Assembly (NCBI GenBank): GCA_040080835.1
Contig: JBEBHP010000009.1
Coordinates: 121,410 to 185,409 of the forward strand
Reading direction: 5' to 3'
DNA length: 64,000 bases
Source: SZUA-430 sp040080835
GTDB lineage: Bacteria; Pseudomonadota; Alphaproteobacteria; Micropepsales; Micropepsaceae
Part shown: piece by piece, positions 26,615 through 34,588 of the stretch
Position numbering within the stretch: position 1 is the first letter of the stretch
Layout: each line of letters starts with the position of its first letter
Notes under the pieces: generated by a model
Database searches by the model: none
Told to the model about the DNA's origin: nothing
What the model saw: the letters and a program-made list of their open reading frames with translations, nothing else
Program-made: the position numbers and the translations under genes

Positions 26615-28164
26615 GGCGTGTCTGGATCATTGCGTGGCATGGCTTTGTTCAACACGTGACATCGCGACCCTTCCTGCTCGGTGTTATGCTGCCGATGTTC
26701 TACCTGCTTTTGGTGGGCTGGGTTCCGAATGCATCGCAAAACCAGTTGGCGTTGCTTGGGTCTCCCATTCGCCATTTCGCGGTGATTGACCGGACCGGTG
26801 AAATGATACCGGTGATCGATGCCGCCCTGGATTTCGACCAGGCGACGCGAGCAGCGTACCTGCTGTCTGACTATGCGCAGCAATATGCCGATCAGGACAA
26901 GTTGCGCGTGGGCAATCCTGCTCTCGCGGCACTCCTCCTGGATGGAGATCCTGACAGCCTCACGACGGTGCGCGCGGTCACCTCGAATGGCGGAGCAATC
27001 GCAACCTTCATCGCGCTCAGGCCATATCTGAAGCCGGGCGCGCCACGATTCACCGAGCCAACAGCCAGGTTCTTCCGCGTGGATTTGCCGGACGATGTAC
27101 TCGCGAGTGACGACCAGCTCAAGGCCGCCAAGCCATACCTGTCGGCCGAGACCTTGATCGCAGGCTCATTCGGCCCGGTCCAGCTGTGGGCAATCCTCGA
27201 GATCCCCAAGGGCACATTCGATGGTAGCGAGCAGCCGGTATACATAGCCGACGATCTCAACCGCCCGGGCCTCAGGGAATTCCTGCGCAGCGCGATCGAC
27301 CAGGAATTGAAGCGCCGCCGAGCCGCTGCGATGTCCCTGAGCCCGGAAGACATCGACCAGGTTCTGACAGCCGCGACAGTCATAAAATCGCTTGACCCCG
27401 ATCCCGACCATCTGGGCGCCGTAACGGGCGTGCGCCAGTTGCGTGTACTGGGCGCAAACATTGTCTATTTCATGCTTTTCTTTGCACTGTTCATGACGGC
27501 CAATATGGTTGTGATGGCGCTGGTCGAGGAAAAGAGCAACCGTGTCGCCGAACTGCTGCTGTCATGTGTACGGGCGGAAACGCTTATGGCAGGCAAGCTC
27601 CTCACCGGCCTGTTGCTGGCGTTGTTCCTCGTCACCGTGTGGATTGTCACTGTCACGAACACGGTTGGCATCTTCTTTCCGGCTGGCAAGGTGATCGTGG
27701 CCGAATTGGTCGACAATCTCTCGGAACCCGGTCAGGTGTTCCAGCTGGGCGTATTCTTCGCCTTGTCCTATCTGACGGTGGGTGCTTTCTTCCTTGCGGC
27801 AGGAAGTGCAGCGAATTCGATTTCCGATGCCCAGGCTGTTGTGGCGCCTGCAACGCTGATCACGATGCCAATCTGCATGATGCCGCTGGCGGTGGCCTAT
27901 GCGCCGGACAGCCTGTTCGCCCGCATCATGTCATACGTGCCGTTCTTCTCTCCCTTCACGATGATGGTGCGCTCGCTGAGTTCGCCAGCGGGTATCGATG
28001 TATTGGGTTCGCTGGTAGTCAGCAGCCTGACGCTGTGGTGGCTGATCAGGCTTGTCGCCCGGGTCTTCAAGTCTAACCTGCTGCGACCCGACGCGCCCGC
28101 TTCGTTCAGAGGCTTCCTTCGCGACCTGTTCGGTTCGCGTCAGGGCACGCAAGTCGGGACATGA
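26611..28164 (+). CDS. ABC-2 type permease (NatB-like)
   Basis: A 517-residue permease partner of the preceding ATPase. One helix near the N-terminus is followed by a large soluble domain of about 220 residues and then at least five helices from about residue 283 (FMLFFALFMTANMVVMALVEE) to the end. The central VEEKSNRVAELLLS motif is typical of ABC-2/NatB exporters. The substrate (ions, lipids or antibiotics) is not predictable. Confidence 0.9.
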   Translation: MRRVWIIAWHGFVQHVTSRPFLLGVMLPMFYLLLVGWVPNASQNQLALLGSPIRHFAVIDRTGEMIPVIDAALDFDQATRAAYLLSDYAQQYADQDKLRVGNPALAALLLDGDPDSLTTVRAVTSNGGAIATFIALRPYLKPGAPRFTEPTARFFRVDLPDDVLASDDQLKAAKPYLSAETLIAGSFGPVQLWAILEIPKGTFDGSEQPVYIADDLNRPGLREFLRSAIDQELKRRRAAAMSLSPEDIDQVLTAATVIKSLDPDPDHLGAVTGVRQLRVLGANIVYFMLFFALFMTANMVVMALVEEKSNRVAELLLSCVRAETLMAGKLLTGLLLALFLVTVWIVTVTNTVGIFFPAGKVIVAELVDNLSEPGQVFQLGVFFALSYLTVGAFFLAAGSAANSISDAQAVVAPATLITMPICMMPLAVAYAPDSLFARIMSYVPFFSPFTMMVRSLSSPAGIDVLGSLVVSSLTLWWLIRLVARVFKSNLLRPDAPASFRGFLRDLFGSRQGTQVGT

Positions 28165-28194
28165 AAAAGCCGCAGCTCCGGAAGGAGCCGCGGC
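28164..28194 (-). terminator. rho-independent terminator of rpsU
   Basis: Minus-strand hairpin GCCGCgGCTCC with GGAGCtGCGGC around a TTCC loop (28169-28194), then TTTTT (28164-28168). It lies right after the permease stop on the other strand. Confidence 0.85.
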
Positions 28195-28222
28195 CTGATT
28201 GGAAACCTGATGACGCGTGTCC

Positions 28223-28252
28223 AGATATCTTATGGCCAGATATCTTATGGCC
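28223..28252. repeat. 15-bp tandem duplication over the rpsU stop codon
   Basis: AGATATCTTATGGCC occurs twice head to tail (28223-28237 and 28238-28252). The copy nearer to rpsU provides its TAA stop; the other would supply a second in-frame TAA directly downstream. Confidence 0.9.
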
Positions 28253-28487
28253 TGCCGGGACGCACAACCTTTGGCGTCTTCGGCAGCAATCCTTCGCGCT
28301 GCAGCTTCTTGCGGTGAAGCTTGCGGGCACGGCGAACGGCTTCCGCCTTCTCGCGCGCACGCTTCTCGGACGGCTTTTCATAGTGGTTTCGCAGCTTCAT
28401 CTCGCGGAACAAGCCTTCGCGCTGCATTTTCTTCTTAAGCGCCTTCAGGGCTTGGTCGACATTGTTGTCACGCACGACGATCTGCAA
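28245..28487 (-). CDS. rpsU: 30S ribosomal protein S21
   Basis: An 80-residue basic small-subunit protein needed for initiation. It reads LQIVVRDNNVDQALKALKKK and ends with a lysine/arginine tail (RARKLHRKKLQREGLLPK). There is no ATG near the homologous start; a TTG at 28487 with a perfect GGAGG five bases before it is the evident start, giving M-Q-I-V-V. The longer frame from 28544 would place the Shine-Dalgarno inside the gene. Divergent from def. Confidence 0.92.
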   Translation of the reverse strand: MQIVVRDNNVDQALKALKKKMQREGLFREMKLRNHYEKPSEKRAREKAEAVRRARKLHRKKLQREGLLPKTPKVVRPGRP

Positions 28488-28627
28488 GGAAACCTCCGGG
28501 TCGAATTCAATCAGTAGATAAAGGGGCGGTCCCAATGGAGCCACCCTTCAAGAGGGCGCGTAGTTACCAGACCGATGCGGCGCTGTCCACCCTTGCCGGG
28601 TGCGGCGGCGCGGCTCATATCTTCCCC

Positions 28628-29179
28628 ATGACGATCCGAAAAATCGCGCGAATGGGCCATCCTGTGCTCGGTCTCACGGCCGAATCGGTCACCGATTTGT
28701 CCGATCCCGAGCTTCGTCGCCTGGTTGAGGACATGGTTGAAACCATGATTGATGCCAACGGGGCAGGATTGGCGGCCCCTCAGGTGCACGAGCCGATACG
28801 CCTGGTCATTTTTCAGGCTCCAGCAGAGCGTTCAGATCCTGGCCTCAGCGAGACCGAGTTGTTCGACCATACGGCGTCCCTGACCGTGCTGGTGAACCCT
28901 GAGATCGAAATTCTGACTCCAGACAAGGAAGGTGGCTGGGAAGGCTGTCTCTCCGTTCCGGGGCTTCGCGGCTGGGTCGAGCGTCACTCCCATATCAGGT
29001 ATAAGGGTTTGGGTCTCGACGGCGAGGTGATCGAGCGTGTGGCCAAGGGCTTCCATGCCCGCGTCGTCCAGCACGAGTGTGATCACCTTGATGGTATTCT
29101 TTATCCGCAGCGCATGACCGATTTGGGCAAACTGATATTTGAAAGCGAGACGAAACATTGGCTCGAGCGAAAAGAGTAA
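28628..29179 (+). CDS. def: peptide deformylase
   Basis: Removes the formyl group from nascent N-terminal methionine. 183 residues with the three family motifs: GAGLAAPQ (45-52), EGCLS with metal ligand C107, and QHECDHLDG with ligands H149 and H153. The ATG at 28628 starts the homologous region MTIRKIARMGHPVL. Its end overlaps the COQ9 frame by 22 bases. Confidence 0.96.
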   Translation: MTIRKIARMGHPVLGLTAESVTDLSDPELRRLVEDMVETMIDANGAGLAAPQVHEPIRLVIFQAPAERSDPGLSETELFDHTASLTVLVNPEIEILTPDKEGGWEGCLSVPGLRGWVERHSHIRYKGLGLDGEVIERVAKGFHARVVQHECDHLDGILYPQRMTDLGKLIFESETKHWLERKE

Positions 29180-29838
29180 ACAGGAAGTCTGCAGCAACGC
29201 ATTCCGAGACAGTGCGCGAGAAGCTTCTGGCGGAAATACTGCCTCATGTCGCCTTTGACGGCTGGACCGACAAGACGCTGAAAGACGCAGCCAGCAATCT
29301 CGAGGTTGACGATGCCGATCTCAAGGCAGCTTTTCCTCGTGGCATAACAGATGCCCTGGTTTTCTTTTCTCAGCAGGCCGACGACAGGGCAGAGGCGATC
29401 ATCGCTGCTGCCGACCTCAAGGCGATGAAGATCCGCGAGCGTGTCACGTTCGCCGTCCGGACCCGGATCGAGGTCATTCTGCAGCACAAGGAAGCGGCAC
29501 GCCGGGGTGCAGCGGTATTTGCACTCCCGCAACATGCACTCGATGGCGCCACAGCGGTCTACCGTTCCTGCGACATGACATGGCGCGCAATCGGGGACAC
29601 GTCGACAGATTTCAATTTCTACACCAAGCGGGCATTGCTGTCCGGTGTTTACACATCGACGATGCTGTTCTGGTTTGCTGACACCAGCGAAGGCTTCGAG
29701 GAAACCTGGAAGTTCCTTGACCGCCGCATCGCAGACGTCATGCAGATCGAGAAGGTCAAGTCCGCCGTGCTGAAGGTCGCGGGCACGCTCCCCAATCCCC
29801 TCACGATCCTGGGCGCCTTGCGTTACCCGCGCGGCTAG
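29158..29838 (+). CDS. COQ9 family protein
   Basis: A 226-residue protein of the COQ9 family, which binds lipids and helps hydroxylation steps of ubiquinone synthesis. The C-terminal region (DTSTDFNFYTKRALLSGVY, then WKFLDRRIADVM) is diagnostic. It is TetR-like in fold and found mainly in Alphaproteobacteria and mitochondria. The TTG at 29158 lies inside the end of def; the overlap suggests translational coupling. Confidence 0.9.
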   Translation: MARAKRVNRKSAATHSETVREKLLAEILPHVAFDGWTDKTLKDAASNLEVDDADLKAAFPRGITDALVFFSQQADDRAEAIIAAADLKAMKIRERVTFAVRTRIEVILQHKEAARRGAAVFALPQHALDGATAVYRSCDMTWRAIGDTSTDFNFYTKRALLSGVYTSTMLFWFADTSEGFEETWKFLDRRIADVMQIEKVKSAVLKVAGTLPNPLTILGALRYPRG

Positions 29839-29917
29839 GCCGGCGCAGCCGGGTTTGCTTAGTTGCGTCAGCACCAGTAGCGTGACATCCGCACCTCAAG
29901 CCACGCGGAGTACGCCG

Positions 29918-30451
29918 ATGAGCCTTGCAGATCTTTCAGCCCTTGGCAGCTTCATCAGCGGCATCGCCGTCGTCGTGACGTTGATCGTGCTGATCCTGCA
30001 GATGCGGCAGGCGTCCCAAAACCAGCGAGCGACAATCCACTTCCAGCGTTTGGCGGTCGTGCAGGACGCGCTTCTGCAACTGTCCTCCCCTGAACTGGCG
30101 TCCCTCCAGTTGCGTGGGAGCGCAGGTGACCTGTCGCTGACCACTGAACAGACGTGGCAGTATCTGATGGTGACGCGCAACACTTTCCGCCTCTTTGAAG
30201 AATTCTTCTACCAGCACCGCGACGGCATGTTGGACCATGCGCGCTGGGCCAACAATGTGCGCCGCTTCCGGCTGTTCTCGATGGCGCCTGGTTTTCGTGC
30301 TGCCTGGCGCACGGAAGCGGCAAGCCACGAGAAGGACTTTGCTGACTGGGTGGAATCAGTGTTCCTGGACGTGGCCAGCTCCACAACACCAACGATGCTG
30401 ATTGATGTCTGGCGGGAATGCGTCCAGGCTGCGCAAACAGCCTCCCGCTAG
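29918..30451 (+). CDS. membrane-anchored protein, unknown function
   Basis: A 177-residue protein with one N-terminal membrane helix (LGSFISGIAVVVTLIVLILQM) and a soluble helical C-terminus rich in arginine and aromatic residues (FRLFEEFFYQHRDGMLDHARW). Such DUF6082-like one-helix proteins are common but uncharacterised, and I am not sure of the family. The ATG at 29918 is chosen because it begins just before the helix. It converges on the CPBP gene with a four-base overlap. Confidence 0.7.
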   Translation: MSLADLSALGSFISGIAVVVTLIVLILQMRQASQNQRATIHFQRLAVVQDALLQLSSPELASLQLRGSAGDLSLTTEQTWQYLMVTRNTFRLFEEFFYQHRDGMLDHARWANNVRRFRLFSMAPGFRAAWRTEAASHEKDFADWVESVFLDVASSTTPTMLIDVWRECVQAAQTASR

Positions 30452-31224
30452 ATTACCTGTCGCCGTTCGAGCGTCTCGCCATGCGACGCCACGATGCCGA
30501 TCACGATGACCGTCAGCACCATGAACGACATCAGCGGTTCGTAGTGCGAGCCATAGGTCGGAAACGAGAACTGCGCCACATTGCACATCGCGTGGAAGAT
30601 GATGGCGACACATACGCTCTCACCCGCATTCACGAATAGCCAGACCGTAATGATCCGGAGCGGCAGCATGGTCAGGTTCTGCCACAGTATCCACTCGCCG
30701 CTGCGCTCCGCCTGCAGGAACGGCACGAGGTGCCACATCGCCCAGAGACTGCCAAGCATCACGCTTGAGGTAAGCGCGCTCCATCGCGCGCGCATCAGCG
30801 GATAGACAAAGCCCTGCCAGCCCAGTTCCTCCCCGATCCCGCCCACGACGAACAGCACCAGGAAAGCCCCCAGCGTCGCAGGCGAAACTTCAAATGCAGG
30901 CAATGCCTCACCTGCCATACGCTGAAGACCGTAGGCCACGACGAGCGCCGCCGGCATCAGCAGGGCCGCAACTCCAATCCACGCAACATTCCTCACCCGC
31001 GCCACGTCAACGATGCGGCCAAGCAACTCAACGAGCCGCCGCCTGCCATCCTTCCGCGACAGCCACAACGCAATCGCAGCAGGCAGCCCCGCCATCAGCG
31101 CGGCAATGGGAAGATTGATCGGGATCGGCAGCCGTCCCACGACAAAGCCGAGCAGCCAGAACGGCACGGACAGCATGAACAGCAAAACGTAAAACTGCCA
31201 GAGCATGCCCCGGCGCGTGCTCAC
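30448..31224 (-). CDS. CPBP family intramembrane glutamic endopeptidase
   Basis: A 258-residue membrane protein of the CPBP (CaaX protease/bacteriocin-processing) family. It has about seven hydrophobic segments. Active-site motifs: GEELGWQGFVYPLMRAR (EExxxR-like), MWHLVPF and FHAMCN. The GTG at 31224 overlaps the purK stop (GTGA), so it is probably translated from the purEK transcript. Its target protein is unknown. Confidence 0.85.
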   Translation of the reverse strand: MSTRRGMLWQFYVLLFMLSVPFWLLGFVVGRLPIPINLPIAALMAGLPAAIALWLSRKDGRRRLVELLGRIVDVARVRNVAWIGVAALLMPAALVVAYGLQRMAGEALPAFEVSPATLGAFLVLFVVGGIGEELGWQGFVYPLMRARWSALTSSVMLGSLWAMWHLVPFLQAERSGEWILWQNLTMLPLRIITVWLFVNAGESVCVAIIFHAMCNVAQFSFPTYGSHYEPLMSFMVLTVIVIGIVASHGETLERRQVI

Positions 31225-32330
31225 GTCGCGCTGTCCGGCCGCGTGCCAAGCGGATAGAGCCGCGTAATGTGCCCCATCTTGCGGCCCGCGCGCGCCTCGT
31301 ACTTGCCGTAAAGGTGCAATCCCGCATGCGGAATGCGCGCCAGCGCCTGCCACTCCGACGTCTCGAAACCCAGCAGGTTTGTCATAACCGCATCGGAATG
31401 GCGTGTCGCATCACCAAGAGGCCATCCGCACACGGCGCGGATGTGCTGTTCGAACTGGCTCACGAAGCAGGCGTCAGTCGTCCAGTGTCCCGAATTGTGC
31501 ACGCGTGGCGCAATCTCGTTGACAAGCAGGCGACCATCCCGCGTCTCGAACATTTCGACCGCCATGACGCCGACATAGCCGAAGGCACCAAGCAGCACTT
31601 CTGCAATGCGCTGCGCTTCGGCCTTCGTTCGCAAAGGCGCGCGAGCGGGGGCCAGCGTCGTCCGCAGGATATGGTGCTCGTGCCTGTTTTCGACCAAGTC
31701 GAAGCATTCGACTGAGCCATCAATGCCGCGTGCCGCGACCAAGGACAGTTCTCTCGTGAAATCAACAAAGCCTTCAAGGATGCACGGCACCCTGTGCAGG
31801 TCATGCCACGCCGCAACCAGCTGCTCGCCGTTTCGCACAATGCGCTGGCCTTTGCCGTCATAGCCCAGGCGCGAGGTTTTGAGCACCGAAGGCGTGCCAA
31901 TTGCTGCGAGCGCATCCTGCAGGCTGTCATCGGAATCGACCATCGCAAACGGCGTGGTCATGATGCCAAGTCCCTTGGCAAACGACTTCTCTGCGAAGCG
32001 GTCCTGAATGACGGTGAGCGCCTTGGGGGACGGGCGTACGGACTTCAGCGCGCTCAGCACATCGGCTGCATCGCCCGGCACGTTCTCGAATTCATAAGTG
32101 ACAACATCGACGCTGTTGGCAAATGCCTTGAGCGCATCGTGATCATTGTAACCGGCGACGACGTGACGATCACACACCTGATACGCCGGGCAGTCGTTTT
32201 CCGGCGCATAGATTGTGCTCTTGAGTCCAAGACGAGCGGCCGCCAGGGCAAGCATCCGCCCCAACTGTCCGCCACCAAGGATTCCGACAGTTCCACCCGG
32301 GCCAACAACGCGCATGGGATTAGCGGCCAT
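31221..32330 (-). CDS. purK: 5-(carboxyamino)imidazole ribonucleotide synthase (PurK)
   Basis: ATP-grasp enzyme of purine synthesis: AIR, bicarbonate and ATP give N5-CAIR. 369 residues from the ATG at 32330, with TVGILGGGQLGRML at the start, ATP-grasp features in the middle (EGFVDFTRELSLVAARG) and NEIAPRVHNSGHWT near the active site. GAGG precedes the start. It overlaps the end of purE by 11 bases; PurE uses its product. Confidence 0.95.
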   Translation of the reverse strand: MAANPMRVVGPGGTVGILGGGQLGRMLALAAARLGLKSTIYAPENDCPAYQVCDRHVVAGYNDHDALKAFANSVDVVTYEFENVPGDAADVLSALKSVRPSPKALTVIQDRFAEKSFAKGLGIMTTPFAMVDSDDSLQDALAAIGTPSVLKTSRLGYDGKGQRIVRNGEQLVAAWHDLHRVPCILEGFVDFTRELSLVAARGIDGSVECFDLVENRHEHHILRTTLAPARAPLRTKAEAQRIAEVLLGAFGYVGVMAVEMFETRDGRLLVNEIAPRVHNSGHWTTDACFVSQFEQHIRAVCGWPLGDATRHSDAVMTNLLGFETSEWQALARIPHAGLHLYGKYEARAGRKMGHITRLYPLGTRPDSAT

Positions 32331-32853
32331 GATCCTCATCGAAGGGTGCTTCCGGTACTTCGGCAGTTTGTCGCGACCGGAACCCTTCCAGCCGCTTTGC
32401 CAGATCCTTGTCATTCAGGGCCAGGATCGCAGCGGCGAGAAGCGCCGCATTTTTTGCACCGGGTTTCCCGATGGCAAGGGTGCCGACCGGCACGCCGCCG
32501 GGCATCTGGACGATCGAAAGCAGGCTGTCGAGACCATTCAGCCCGGTCGCCGCCACCGGCACGCCAAGAACGGGCAGCGTCGTCATGGCAGATGTCATGC
32601 CTGGCAAATGCGCGGCACCGCCAGCGCCCGCAATGATGATTTTCAAGCCTCGTGCCTTGGCACCCTTTGCATAGGCAAACAGGCGGTCTGGCGTCCTGTG
32701 TGCCGACACCACGCGCACCTCGTGCTTCACGCCCAGTTTCTCAAGCGTTTCTGCAGCTTCACACATCACGGACCAGTCCGAGCGGCTGCCCATGATGATC
32801 CCGACGTCGGCTGAACTGCGTTCGGTCTGCGGTTGGTTGGATTTGATGGCCAT
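32320..32853 (-). CDS. purE: 5-(carboxyamino)imidazole ribonucleotide mutase (PurE)
   Basis: Class I PurE, 177 residues, converting N5-CAIR to CAIR. VGIIMGSRSDW, SAHRTPDR and GAGGAAHLPGM are the substrate-binding motifs. The N-terminal 15 residues (MAIKSNQPQTERSSA) are extra. The ATG at 32853 is preferred over 32940, which would add a non-conserved stretch. First gene of purE-purK-CPBP. Confidence 0.95.
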   Translation of the reverse strand: MAIKSNQPQTERSSADVGIIMGSRSDWSVMCEAAETLEKLGVKHEVRVVSAHRTPDRLFAYAKGAKARGLKIIIAGAGGAAHLPGMTSAMTTLPVLGVPVAATGLNGLDSLLSIVQMPGGVPVGTLAIGKPGAKNAALLAAAILALNDKDLAKRLEGFRSRQTAEVPEAPFDEDHGR

Positions 32854-32920
32854 TTTGGCCTTGAGCTTCCTTGAGCAATCGAGAGCGGGGCACGACCCCA
32901 TGGGCGAAAAGAAGCACCGG

Positions 32921-32950
32921 ACTATAGTGGCCTTCGGCACTTTAGTGAAA
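32921..32950 (-). promoter_or_regulatory. putative promoter of purEK
   Basis: On the minus strand TTTCAC, an 18-base spacer and TATAGT (32921-32926), giving a leader of about 60 bases. The -10 is good, the -35 weak. I see no purine riboswitch in the leader. Confidence 0.35.
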
Positions 32951-33047
32951 CCCTGAAGTCATGACGCGTTAAGCATTTGGTCGCAGCATTGAAGTTAACG
33001 ATTCGCCACGCACACATTTTCAGCCGCCGGGTTATAGTCGAGACGCT

Positions 33048-33785
33048 ATGAAAATCACTGGAAACCGACCAGGCTCAGCATCCGGTGTATCCGGGGTCAA
33101 AGCCTATGCCTCGGCGCAGAAGGCGGCCGGCGCGAAGGCAGTTGCGCCCATAACAGCAACCGAAGATGCCTCTTCGGTTCTGGGAATTCCCGAAGCCGAA
33201 TTCACGCCGCGCGTGCGCGACGCAATCCTGGGCTTGATGGCCGAGGTTGACCGTCTCCGGGGAGAGTTGCAGCAGACCCAGGATCGTCTGGATTCAGTTC
33301 AGGCTGTCGCAGATCAGGACAGTCTTCTGCCCTTGCTGAACCGGCGGGCATTTGTCCGCGAGATGTCCAGAATCATTTCCTTTGGCGACCGCTATGATCT
33401 TTCCGCTTCGCTGATCTATTTTGATCTCGACGGCTTCAAGGAAGTTAACGACACGCACGGACATGCGGCCGGCGACGCCGTGCTGCACCACGTCGCACAA
33501 ATCCTCACAGACAATGTACGCGAGTCCGACGTGGTCGGCAGGCTCGGCGGTGACGAGTTTGGCATCATTCTCGCAAAGGCAGACAGACCCGCCGCGGAGA
33601 AAAAAGCGCAATCCCTGCTGGAAGCCTTCGCGAGACAGCCGTGTGAATGGGAAGGCACGCCACTCAAGACATCGCTGGCGTTCGGTGTGCATGTATTTCA
33701 AAAGGGAGAAAATCCCGACAAGGCAATGGCGGATGCGGATCGAGCCATGTACGCAGCCAAGCGCCAGAAGAGGCCGCAATCCTAG
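33048..33785 (+). CDS. GGDEF diguanylate cyclase
   Basis: A soluble 245-residue protein that should make cyclic di-GMP. The first 60 residues are low complexity, then a short coiled coil (EVDRLRGELQQTQDRLDSV, 66-84) and one GGDEF domain. The active-site loop GGDEF is at 167-171, and the allosteric inhibition site RxxD (RESD, 158-161) lies five residues before it, so both catalysis and product feedback look intact. No input domain is recognisable. Confidence 0.92.
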   Translation: MKITGNRPGSASGVSGVKAYASAQKAAGAKAVAPITATEDASSVLGIPEAEFTPRVRDAILGLMAEVDRLRGELQQTQDRLDSVQAVADQDSLLPLLNRRAFVREMSRIISFGDRYDLSASLIYFDLDGFKEVNDTHGHAAGDAVLHHVAQILTDNVRESDVVGRLGGDEFGIILAKADRPAAEKKAQSLLEAFARQPCEWEGTPLKTSLAFGVHVFQKGENPDKAMADADRAMYAAKRQKRPQS

Positions 33786-33792
33786 CCCGAAG

Positions 33793-34113
33793 TCACGCAA
33801 TGATGTCAGGCACCATCGAATCTTCCAGTCGCGCAATCAGGTCTTTCAGCATCAGCTTGCGCTTCTTCAGACGCTTCAGCAGCAACTGGTCGATTGCAAA
33901 TGAAGTGACGAGGGCTTGAATTTCATCGTCAAGCTCACGATGTTCTTTCTTGAGTTCATTGAGCTTGAGCAGCGTCGCCTTGTCAGCGCCTTCAGGTGGT
34001 TCAGGCTCGCCCGCGCATTGACTGCCGCCAACAAGCGTCAGAATGGGAATGTCTTTGCTGGCGCCGTCTTTTGAAAATCCCATGACCTGCGTTTCAGCCC
34101 AAATATTTTGCAT
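33793..34113 (-). CDS. DUF465 (YdcH-type) small coiled-coil protein
   Basis: Up to 106 residues; the C-terminal half (LKKEHRELDDEIQAL, DQLLLKRLKKRKLMLKD) is a DUF465 helical hairpin. The N-terminal 50 residues are not conserved and may start at the ATG at 34083 instead. It is divergent from a second, shorter DUF465 gene at 34324. Function unknown. Confidence 0.75.
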   Translation of the reverse strand: MQNIWAETQVMGFSKDGASKDIPILTLVGGSQCAGEPEPPEGADKATLLKLNELKKEHRELDDEIQALVTSFAIDQLLLKRLKKRKLMLKDLIARLEDSMVPDIIA

Positions 34114-34323
34114 CTGTTTGAATGTGGAATGCTACCATAAGAAGCTACCAATGTCTTTCGCACGCGCGAAACGATTTTCAAAAGCCCAACAAATTCAAAT
34201 GCAAAGCAATAGCCTTCGCAAAAAGCGGGCATTAACACAAAATTTGCAACTTCCTCAATATGGCCGCTGACAAATGAAGGATTCTATGATTCAATAATCC
34301 CGTCTGAAGATGGAGGCACTAAC

Positions 34324-34497
34324 ATGCGCCTAGAGTCGCATATCCAGGAACTCGCGGATAAGCATCACAAACTCGACGATCAAATTCAGGAAGAACAGCA
34401 CAGACCGCATCCAAATGACGTCGTGCTCTCAGAGCTAAAGAAGAAAAAGCTCCGACTAAAGGAAGAAATAGAACGTCTCAGGCTTGAGATAAATTAG
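34324..34497 (+). CDS. DUF465 (YdcH-type) small protein
   Basis: A 57-residue charged, fully helical protein: MRLESHIQELADKHHKLDDQ, then LSELKKKKLRLKEEIERL. It has the usual length and pattern of DUF465. TGGAGG lies 9 bases before the ATG. It is short and easily missed. It resembles the C-terminal half of the divergent neighbour at 33793-34113, so the two are paralogues. Confidence 0.85.
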   Translation: MRLESHIQELADKHHKLDDQIQEEQHRPHPNDVVLSELKKKKLRLKEEIERLRLEIN

Positions 34498-34537
34498 GTC
34501 AGGCCACTCCCCGTAAAATTTGAAAACGATCTTGGTT

Positions 34538-34577
34538 GGCGCCCTTGGTGCGTGTGCTATTGCACGCAAAGGGCGCC
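34538..34577. terminator. bidirectional terminator-like hairpin
   Basis: GGCGCCCTT (34538-34546) pairs perfectly with AAGGGCGCC (34569-34577), and an inner GCGTG/CACGC pair extends the stem. It lies between the small DUF465 gene and the acyl-CoA synthetase gene, both ending towards it. Only three T residues follow on the plus strand. Confidence 0.6.
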
Positions 34578-34588
34578 TTTCGATTCAG

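Noticed and set aside
32854..33047. Purine riboswitch before purE
   Set aside because: The leader is only about 60 bases and shows no aptamer-like three-way junction.
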